From positions 1 to 5,451 of the forward strand of contig WAQV01000092.1 in the NCBI GenBank assembly GCA_015520065.1: a DNA stretch of 5,451 nt, written 5' to 3'. Under the pieces are notes generated by a model that saw only the letters and a program-made list of their open reading frames with translations, was not told the origin of the DNA and searched no databases. Positions 1 to 4,475 of this stretch are shown here, piece by piece; the first letter of the stretch is position 1; every line of letters begins with the position of its first letter. Source of the stretch: Candidatus Pacearchaeota archaeon (GTDB taxonomy: Archaea; Nanobdellota; Nanobdellia; Pacearchaeales; GW2011-AR1). The translations under genes were made by a program, and so were the position numbers.

Positions 1-369
1 ATAATCAACAACTTTTACTTCAAGATTTCTCCCAGATTTTCCATCTTTATTCTGCAGACATTCTAAGTTTATGAAACAATCTTTTAAGTCATACTCTATA
101 AGATTATAATCTCCAGTTATGTCTTTATTATTGCCTTTTTTGATTAACCAATATCCTTTAGAGGAATCTGTAAATCTTAACTCTGTTCTGTCAAAAGTAT
201 GGATAAGTTTTCCCTTTATTTCTCTTCCAATTATCTTATCATTATCTAAACTAAATACAAACAAAGGATTTAGAAAATGATTCCGAAGGACTCTTCCATC
301 TAATACCAATCGTTCATATGCTTTGTTTAAAACAAAATAATCCGGCTTTTCCTCAAATTGAGACATCAT
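1..369 (-). CDS. Unrecognised protein, N-terminal 123 residues (runs off left edge)
   Basis: An uninterrupted reading frame of exactly 123 codons runs from an ATG at 369 to the left edge of the window, so the C-terminus and stop lie outside. It begins MMSQFEEKPDYFVLNK and continues with alternating hydrophobic and charged residues (for example NPLFVFSLDNDKIIG at about 34-48 and TDSSKGYWLIKKG at about 67-79), which suggests a soluble, strand-rich fold. I see no signal peptide, membrane segment, cysteine cluster or nucleotide-binding loop, and I do not recognise the family. Two adjacent ATG codons (369 and 366) could start it. The TATA-like box at 391-398 sits about 25 bases before the first, which favours 369 and a leaderless message. 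The gene lies 40 bases beyond the gatE stop on the same strand but appears to have its own promoter. That it is a real gene rests on the promoter, the open frame and the plausible composition. Its function is unknown. Confidence 0.75.
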   Translation of the reverse strand, partial: MMSQFEEKPDYFVLNKAYERLVLDGRVLRNHFLNPLFVFSLDNDKIIGREIKGKLIHTFDRTELRFTDSSKGYWLIKKGNNKDITGDYNLIEYDLKDCFINLECLQNKDGKSGRNLEVKVVDY

Positions 370-376
370 TTACAGC

Positions 377-385
377 AAAAGAAAA
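377..385 (-). terminator. Possible U-tract terminator of gatE
   Basis: The minus strand reads TTTTCTTTT here, 25 to 33 bases beyond the gatE stop codon. Archaeal RNA polymerase can terminate on U-rich tracts without a hairpin. The tract lies between the TATA box and start codon of the next gene, so gatE transcripts would end inside that promoter region. Read from base composition only; no stem-loop is seen. Confidence 0.3.
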
Positions 386-387
386 GG

Positions 388-399
388 TTTTATTTAAAG
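388..399 (-). promoter_or_regulatory. TATA-like core promoter of the unrecognised left-edge gene
   Basis: On the minus strand the sequence reads CTTTAAATAAAA, with the core TTTAAATA at 391-398. Its centre is 25.5 bases from the A of the ATG at 369. Archaeal TATA boxes normally sit about 26 bases before the transcription start, so transcription should begin at or next to the start codon. No ribosome-binding site is visible, as expected for a leaderless message. Confidence 0.6.
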
Positions 400-409
400 A
401 TTATTGTAT

Positions 410-1879
410 TTAATTATTCATAAACTTCTTAATAATCTCCATTGCATCCTTGCCTGAAATCTTGCCTTTAAGTCCGAGTTCTTTCATAACCAATCCCATG
501 TAGGCATTTGCAGTTAATCCCGGTTTATCTTTGATAATCTTCATTATCTTCTCCTCTATTTCAGAAATATCTGCTTTCTCAATCTTAACAGCCTCTTTTA
601 CAGGAGTGCCTTCTGCAACTCTTTCCATTACCTCTTTTATGTCGTTTTCAGAGATTTTTTTAGATTTAACATTTTCAAGAATATAACTCACAACATCTTT
701 ATTGAATATTTTTTCTGCTTTCTCCATAGGAATATTCTTTTTTGCAGCTATCTCTTTTGGAATAATTAAGAGTGTTTTTGCTACAGTTACAGGAGAGTTT
801 ATTATGCTTAACAGTTCTTTAAACTCTTCCAGTTTTTTCTGCTTAAAAATTGTTTTTATCATCTCATTGTTTAAGCCCATTCTGGAAAGCTCTTTTTCAA
901 TATCAGCTTTAAGTTTTGGAAGTGTTTTTTTTGCTTCATTTATGGTTTCCCTTGATATTTTCAGCAAAAGCAGGTCTGTTTCAGGATACATTCTTGCTGC
1001 TCCTGGCATTGGCCTTAAGAATTCGGTTTTTCCTGATGGAAGCGCTTTTCTTACTTCTTGCCTTGGAACTTTGCCTTCATTAATAATTTTCAGCTGCCTT
1101 TCAATTTCAGAGTCAATTACCTTAACTATTAACTCAGGGTCCTGGACACCTTTTATTTCAACCCTGCAACCTTTTTTTATTGACATGTTTACATCCTGCC
1201 TTATTGTTCCCAACCCTCTTTTAACTTTGCAGCTTCTTAAAATCTCTCCAATATGCAATGCAACCTCTTTTGCTTGTTGAGGTGTCTTAATGTCAGGAGC
1301 TGTTGCAATCTCAATTAGCGGAATGCCAAGCCTGTCAAGTCTGTAAATTGCAACTTTTTCTTTTTTTCCTATAATTCTTGCAGAATCCTCTTCAAGGCAG
1401 ATGCTTTCAATTCCAACCCTTCCTGCAACTGTTTCCACATATCCGTCTCTTGCTATAAGCACTGTTCTCTGAAAGCCAGTAGTATTAGAACCGTCAATTA
1501 CTGTTTTTCTCATTATTTGAGTTATAGGGAAAATCTTTGCATTAAGCAAAAGAGATATATGCAATGCAATTTTAAGAGCTTCAGTATTAATATCCAGTGG
1601 TGGTGATTCATCATATTCAACAAGGCAGCAGTTGTCATAATATCCTTCATAAATAAACTCTCTTTCTTTTTCCATCTCGTGTTTTGCAGCAATATCAACC
1701 TCTCCAGATTCACCTGGAACAGCATGTAGCTTTCTTTTTATTATTACTTCTGGTTTGTCAGACCTTAATACTGAGGGACACCTGCAGAAAAGTTTTCCTG
1801 TATCTAATTGCTGATGGATTTCCAATCCGCACTTAAGACCAACTTCAGAGTAATTTATTTTGCTTGTAGTGTCTGCCAT
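410..1879 (-). CDS. gatE: Glu-tRNA(Gln) amidotransferase subunit E lacking the GAD insertion domain
   Basis: With GatD, GatE converts Glu-tRNA(Gln) to Gln-tRNA(Gln) in the archaeal indirect pathway: it activates the tRNA-bound glutamate with ATP and receives ammonia released by the GatD asparaginase. The 489-residue product opens with GLKCGLEIHQQLDT (14-27) and LFCRCP (30-35), the GatE form of the GatB/GatE cradle domain. It continues with CLVEYDESPP (85-94), the GSNTTGFQRT loop (130-139), CLEEDSARII (161-170) with acidic residues of the kinase site, and RPMPGAARMYPETD (289-302). A helical and tail region (about 303-489), which contacts tRNA in this family, ends with GLTANAYMGLVM (454-465). 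Cys32, Cys34, Cys84 and Cys85 could bind zinc. Usual GatE proteins have roughly 620-635 residues. The shortfall falls at about 260-280, where the AspRS-like GAD domain normally sits, and the frame is unbroken there. The start ATG at 1879 is supported by a TATA-like box about 26 bases upstream. gatD is not in the window. GatE identity is very secure. Confidence 0.97.
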   Translation of the reverse strand: MADTTSKINYSEVGLKCGLEIHQQLDTGKLFCRCPSVLRSDKPEVIIKRKLHAVPGESGEVDIAAKHEMEKEREFIYEGYYDNCCLVEYDESPPLDINTEALKIALHISLLLNAKIFPITQIMRKTVIDGSNTTGFQRTVLIARDGYVETVAGRVGIESICLEEDSARIIGKKEKVAIYRLDRLGIPLIEIATAPDIKTPQQAKEVALHIGEILRSCKVKRGLGTIRQDVNMSIKKGCRVEIKGVQDPELIVKVIDSEIERQLKIINEGKVPRQEVRKALPSGKTEFLRPMPGAARMYPETDLLLLKISRETINEAKKTLPKLKADIEKELSRMGLNNEMIKTIFKQKKLEEFKELLSIINSPVTVAKTLLIIPKEIAAKKNIPMEKAEKIFNKDVVSYILENVKSKKISENDIKEVMERVAEGTPVKEAVKIEKADISEIEEKIMKIIKDKPGLTANAYMGLVMKELGLKGKISGKDAMEIIKKFMNN

Positions 1880-1900
1880 TTAAGAAGAAAGAGCAGTGGG

Positions 1901-1910
1901 TTTATTAAAT
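1901..1910 (-). promoter_or_regulatory. TATA-like core promoter of gatE
   Basis: The minus strand reads ATTTAATAAA in the 56-base gap between the fic stop and the gatE start. Its centre is about 26 to 27 bases before the A of the gatE ATG, which puts the predicted transcription start at or near the start codon. gatE can therefore be expressed independently of fic. The bases just before the ATG (CTTTCTTCTTAA) carry no purine-rich ribosome-binding site, in keeping with a leaderless transcript. Confidence 0.55.
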
Positions 1911-1935
1911 TAGTGATTTTCTTGCAAAACTTAAA

Positions 1936-2919
1936 CTACCTTGTAATGCACCTAATATTATATTTAATTCCATATTTCTCATGCATTTTTTTAAAGAAGT
2001 TATCTAACTCTTCCTTGCTTATGTTACCTTTAACTATCATTTGTTTTCCATCGCAAACTTTTTTATTGAATGATATAGTCAGTGGTTTGTCTTTCTTATT
2101 TCTTAATCCTTGCAGAGCTTTCTGAATAGAGACCACTGTTCCTCTTTGAACTTTTGAAAGGCACACTTCATATACTCTTTTTTCCATTAGTCTGTTTTCT
2201 AATTCCTGTGCTGAACGAAGAACTTTTGATGCTATAAAGCTATGAAATAGTTCTTCTGAACTACTTGGGTTGTATAACGAACTCTTATGAGAGAACCTGT
2301 CTTCTAATGTATTTCTTAAGACATTTATGTAATGTTCTCTATCTGAACTATAAATTATTGCAGGAGGGTATCCTCTCTCTTCCAGGCAGAAATTCTGCAG
2401 TAATCTTGCAGCACGACCGTTTCCATCAACATACGGGTGGATTTGCACCATCCTTAAATGAGCTTCTATAGCTCTCATAACTGGATGAACTGTAGAATCC
2501 TGCTTTAGAAAACTAACCAAGTTATTAATAAGATATGGAACCTTTTCTGGGTTAGGAGCAGCAAAACCTCCAAACTGCAAGTCAGTTTTTCTGAAGTTTT
2601 TAGGAGTTTCTTTTCCGTCTTTAAAAGGCTGAATTATATGTCCTAATTGTGAAAGAGAGTAAAGAGAAATCCCTTCTCTTCCCAAGAAATCTCTTGCCTT
2701 TATTAAGCTGCTATAACATTTCTTTGGATATCTCTGAGACTCTTTCTTGTTCCTCCTAATGTCGTTCACCATCTCCTCAAGCTCAATAGAGCATGAGTGT
2801 TTGTCAGCTTCTTTTTTAAGGTATTCCAGGTATTGCACACTTACTGCTAGAGAATACTCTGGATGAGTCCTTATTCTTCCCATTATGTCATCTATATTGC
2901 AGAGTATTTTCTCAATCAT
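1936..2919 (-). CDS. Fic-domain protein, probable AMP-transferase (COG3177-like)
   Basis: Fic enzymes usually transfer AMP from ATP to a hydroxyl side chain of a target protein; some transfer other phosphate-containing groups. The 327-residue product carries the catalytic motif HPYVDGNGRAAR (161-172), with catalytic His161, the acidic residue Asp165 and the phosphate-binding Asn167-Gly168-Arg169. Upstream lie the substrate flap region FRKTDLQFGGFAAPNPEKV (109-127) and the helix HPVMRAIEAHLRMVQI (145-160), arranged as in COG3177-like Fic proteins. Residues 1-100 are helical and may hold the dimer or regulatory region. Residues 250-327 are a lysine-rich alpha/beta-looking segment that I do not recognise. 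I find no (S/T)xxxE(G/N) inhibitory motif in the N- or C-terminal parts. No antitoxin gene is adjacent. The start at 2919 is supported by a TATA box 25.5 bases upstream. The Fic fold and intact active site are secure; the target and the transferred group cannot be read from the sequence. Confidence 0.93.
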   Translation of the reverse strand: MIEKILCNIDDIMGRIRTHPEYSLAVSVQYLEYLKKEADKHSCSIELEEMVNDIRRNKKESQRYPKKCYSSLIKARDFLGREGISLYSLSQLGHIIQPFKDGKETPKNFRKTDLQFGGFAAPNPEKVPYLINNLVSFLKQDSTVHPVMRAIEAHLRMVQIHPYVDGNGRAARLLQNFCLEERGYPPAIIYSSDREHYINVLRNTLEDRFSHKSSLYNPSSSEELFHSFIASKVLRSAQELENRLMEKRVYEVCLSKVQRGTVVSIQKALQGLRNKKDKPLTISFNKKVCDGKQMIVKGNISKEELDNFFKKMHEKYGIKYNIRCITR

Positions 2920-2940
2920 CTCTCAGCAAAAACTATTTTA

Positions 2941-2948
2941 TTTATAAA
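2941..2948 (-). promoter_or_regulatory. TATA box of the fic gene
   Basis: The minus strand reads GGTTTATAAATAAAA, with the core TTTATAAA at these positions and a purine-rich GAAAGG directly upstream (2949-2954) that could serve as the TFB recognition element. The centre lies 25.5 bases from the A of the fic ATG, so the message is predicted to be leaderless. This is the cleanest core promoter in the window. Confidence 0.65.
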
Positions 2949-2960
2949 CCTTTCTGTGAT

Positions 2961-2982
2961 GTAACTCTCTCATAGTAGTTAC
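2961..2982. repeat. Inverted repeat GTAACT-N10-AGTTAC upstream of the fic promoter
   Basis: Perfect 6-base arms at 2961-2966 and 2977-2982 are separated by 10 bases. The repeat begins 12 bases upstream of the fic TATA box, just beyond its TFB recognition region, inside the divergent promoter gap. The arm centres are about 16 bases apart, so a dimeric DNA-binding protein is a possible user. A regulatory role is inference; six-base arms can arise by chance. Confidence 0.4.
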
Positions 2983-2986
2983 TGAA

Positions 2987-3001
2987 ACTCCTGTGAGGAG
3001 T
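2987..3001. repeat. Inverted repeat ACTCC-TGTGA-GGAGT next to the DUF1003 promoter
   Basis: Perfect 5-base arms (2987-2991 and 2997-3001) flank a 5-base centre. The repeat ends 7 bases before the TATA box of the DUF1003 gene, directly against the bases TFB would contact. A protein bound here could block or recruit the basal factors. It is not a terminator, since no gene on either strand ends nearby. Operator function is inference. Confidence 0.45.
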
Positions 3002-3008
3002 GATAAAA

Positions 3009-3016
3009 TTTATAAT
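3009..3016 (+). promoter_or_regulatory. TATA box of the DUF1003 gene
   Basis: The core TTTATAAT is preceded by an A-rich GATAAAA (3002-3008). Its centre is 26.5 bases before the ATG at 3039, which matches a leaderless start there. It lies inside any longer frame begun at the GTG at 3000, so it also decides between the two possible starts. Confidence 0.6.
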
Positions 3017-3038
3017 CTTTATATTAGATTTTATATTT

Positions 3039-3458
3039 ATGAAAGAGGAGAAGAAATCAAAAAAAGACTTGAGCTTTATTCATCTGGAGCATCCTACATT
3101 CAGGGTTCCAACAACTTTCGGTCAAAGATTGGCGGACTGGATTACAAAGTGGGCTGGAAGTTGGGCATTTATAATAGGATTTTTGATATTTCTTGCCTTA
3201 TGGATGGCATTAAATACTAGCTGGATTATTTTTGGCAAATCCTGGGATCCTTATCCCTTCATACTTTTGAATTTGGCTTTATCATGTTTGGCAGCAATAC
3301 AGGCTCCAATAATCTTAATGTCTCAAAACAGGGAAGCGCAAAAAGACAGGTTGAGAGCGCAGTATGATTATGCAGTGAACAGGAAAGCAGAAAGGGAGAT
3401 TGAAGAGATAAGGGCGCAGCTTAACAGGATTGAAAGACTTCTTAAGAAGAATTTGTGA
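3039..3458 (+). CDS. DUF1003 family small membrane protein
   Basis: The 139-residue product matches the DUF1003 family, whose biochemical role is not established. A charged N-terminus (MKEEKKSKKD) leads into FGQRLADWITKWAGSWAF (27-44), then a first membrane helix (about 41-60). The family signature WDPYPFILLNLALSCLAA (69-86) and QAPIILMSQNRE (88-99) cover a second membrane helix (about 73-94). The tail has DR..AQYDYAVNRKAE (103-118) and a charged helix (about 117-138) with heptad-like Ile/Leu spacing, probably a cytoplasmic coiled coil. The frame is open from a GTG at 3000, but I start at the ATG at 3039: the TATA box at 3009-3016 lies inside the longer version and is correctly spaced for 3039, and the extra residues would be an odd hydrophobic leader. 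It is divergent from fic and convergent with corA. Nothing here shows a functional link to either. Confidence 0.92.
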   Translation: MKEEKKSKKDLSFIHLEHPTFRVPTTFGQRLADWITKWAGSWAFIIGFLIFLALWMALNTSWIIFGKSWDPYPFILLNLALSCLAAIQAPIILMSQNREAQKDRLRAQYDYAVNRKAEREIEEIRAQLNRIERLLKKNL

Positions 3459-3474
3459 AAATCCTTTTAACTAT
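3459..3474. terminator. Short convergent gap with T-tracts on both strands
   Basis: Only 16 bases separate the stops of DUF1003 (plus) and the CorA gene (minus). The plus strand holds CCTTTT (3463-3468), and the minus strand reads GGATTTTC across 3457-3464. These four-base T-tracts are weak, and efficient termination may need further T-rich sequence inside the opposing gene, which would give overlapping 3' ends. There is no stem-loop. Confidence 0.25.
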
Positions 3475-4371
3475 TTATAATATTCTCTTTAAATAAACTA
3501 TAAAAACAGCCCAGAGGGCTATGATAAATGTTATTATGTATTCAAATGCTTTTGGATTGTCTTGCATTGGCAGCAGAATGTTCATTCCATAGATGCTTGA
3601 AACAGCAGCAGGTATGCTTATGAGTATTGTGAATACTGTAAGAAGAGTAATTATCTTGTTAAGTTTGTTTGATGCAAGAATAACAAGAGTGTTTCTTATG
3701 TTTGAGATTGTTTTTAGTGAAGCCCTGCACAAATTAAATCCTTGCTGAGCCTCAATTGCCAAATCTTCAATTCTTTCTTTCTCTTTTGCAGGAAACTTTG
3801 CCTTCTTTATTATTTTCTCATATACTAAGTTTGTGTAGTAATATGAGGCAACCAAATCATTTAAAATGCCTTCCTGTTCGAGAAGATTGTTTATCTGCTT
3901 GTCAGTTAGCTTTCGAATATTTGCTTTTTCCCTGTTAACTGCTTTAACAGTGTTTAAAGTAAACTCTTCAAAACCCTTGTTTATAAAATAAAATAGTCTT
4001 AGAAAGCATTTTATCTTTCTTGTTGTATCAAATTTTCTTTTTTTATTTATGATTTCTTTTATGAACTGCGGTTTGGAAGATGATAGTGTAAGTATAAAAC
4101 TTTTTGAAAGCAATATTAAAATTGAATTAAGCTTTCCTGTATCTGAGGAGATTGTCTTTAGAATGACATAAATATCTTTTCCTATAAACTCTACCCTTGG
4201 AACTTCATTAGGGTCAAGTGCAGACAAAATATTGTTCCTGTTAATTTTAAACTTGCTACAGAGATATTCTATTTCCTCTTGCGTTGGAGAGATAACGTTT
4301 ATCCAGCATCCTCTCTCAAAATTCTCTAATTGTTTAAGTTCAAAATCTTTTGTTTTAAAATACTCTATCAT
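3475..4371 (-). CDS. corA: CorA-family divalent metal ion transporter
   Basis: CorA proteins are homopentameric membrane channels, usually for magnesium or cobalt ions, with a large cytoplasmic N-terminal funnel. The 298-residue product has the funnel domain (about 1-140, including GCWINVISPTQEEIEYL at 21-37), a long charged stalk helix (about 140-240), a first membrane helix (about 238-259), and the YGMN signature at 261-264. A short outer loop and a second membrane helix (about 277-295) precede the basic end YLKRIL. The length is near the usual 300-320. The loop after YGMN reads ILLPMQDNPKAF and not the MPEL type of classical CorA, so substrate preference cannot be assumed. The start ATG at 4371 has a Shine-Dalgarno-like AAGGAAG 5 bases upstream, unlike its neighbours. 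Family membership is very secure; the transported ion is not. Confidence 0.95.
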   Translation of the reverse strand: MIEYFKTKDFELKQLENFERGCWINVISPTQEEIEYLCSKFKINRNNILSALDPNEVPRVEFIGKDIYVILKTISSDTGKLNSILILLSKSFILTLSSSKPQFIKEIINKKRKFDTTRKIKCFLRLFYFINKGFEEFTLNTVKAVNREKANIRKLTDKQINNLLEQEGILNDLVASYYYTNLVYEKIIKKAKFPAKEKERIEDLAIEAQQGFNLCRASLKTISNIRNTLVILASNKLNKIITLLTVFTILISIPAAVSSIYGMNILLPMQDNPKAFEYIITFIIALWAVFIVYLKRIL

Positions 4372-4376
4372 TTTAA

Positions 4377-4383
4377 CTTCCTT
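4377..4383 (-). promoter_or_regulatory. Shine-Dalgarno-like site of the CorA gene
   Basis: The minus strand reads AAGGAAG followed by 5 bases (TTAAA) and the ATG at 4371. This is the only visible start in the window with a purine-rich site at normal ribosome-binding distance, apart from the right-edge gene whose start lies outside. It supports both the chosen start and a leadered message from the TATA box at 4411-4418. Confidence 0.45.
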
Positions 4384-4395
4384 AAATTTTTATAG

Positions 4396-4402
4396 AAAAA
4401 AC
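4396..4402 (-). terminator. Possible U-tract terminator of groEL
   Basis: The minus strand has an uninterrupted run of seven T (4396-4402), about 75 bases beyond the groEL stop codon. It is the longest T-run in the gap and could end the groEL transcript. It lies between the two TATA candidates of corA, so readthrough from groEL into corA is also possible. No hairpin precedes it. Confidence 0.25.
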
Positions 4403-4410
4403 CTTCTTCT

Positions 4411-4418
4411 TTTATAAA
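4411..4418 (-). promoter_or_regulatory. TATA box of the CorA gene (distal of two candidates)
   Basis: The core TTTATAAA is centred 43.5 bases from the corA start. A start about 26 bases downstream gives a leader of about 17 bases, enough to hold the AAGGAAG site. A second TATA-like TATAAAAA at 4387-4394 is centred only about 20 bases from the ATG and would place initiation inside the coding region, so I favour the distal box. The choice is inference. Confidence 0.45.
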
Positions 4419-4475
4419 GTTTTATAGGTGTTTGAAGTTATCGGTCTCTGCTTTTAACTTTGCTGTTTGGTTATC

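Noticed and set aside
702..1280. A 192-codon open frame on the plus strand opposite gatE
   Set aside because: It is a shadow of the gatE coding sequence: the translation is rich in Ser, Phe and Ile without recognisable motifs, while the minus strand gives a full GatE.
410..1879. GatB rather than GatE, because the length and lack of a GAD domain fit GatB
   Set aside because: GLEIHQQLDT, LFCRCP, the GEVD segment and RPMPGAARMYPETD are GatE-specific forms; only the domain layout resembles GatB.
1522..2125. Open frames inside or across gatE and fic (minus 1522-1725, plus 1808-2125)
   Set aside because: They overlap secure genes in other frames, have low-complexity hydrophobic translations and no promoter or ribosome-binding site of their own.
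2987..3001. ACTCC-N5-GGAGT as a transcription terminator hairpin
   Set aside because: No gene on either strand ends nearby and no T-run follows; its place beside a TATA box fits an operator better.
3000..3038. GTG at 3000 as the DUF1003 start
   Set aside because: The extra 13 residues are an Ile/Phe-rich stretch encoded by the TATA box region itself, and the TATA box spacing fits the ATG at 3039.
2993..3220. A 75-codon plus-strand frame overlapping the start of the DUF1003 gene
   Set aside because: It lies in a different frame from the recognisable DUF1003 sequence and shows no family features.
1936..3458. A toxin-antitoxin pair made of fic and a small neighbour
   Set aside because: The only small neighbour is the divergent DUF1003 membrane protein, which has no antitoxin motif, and no short gene lies next to fic on its own strand.
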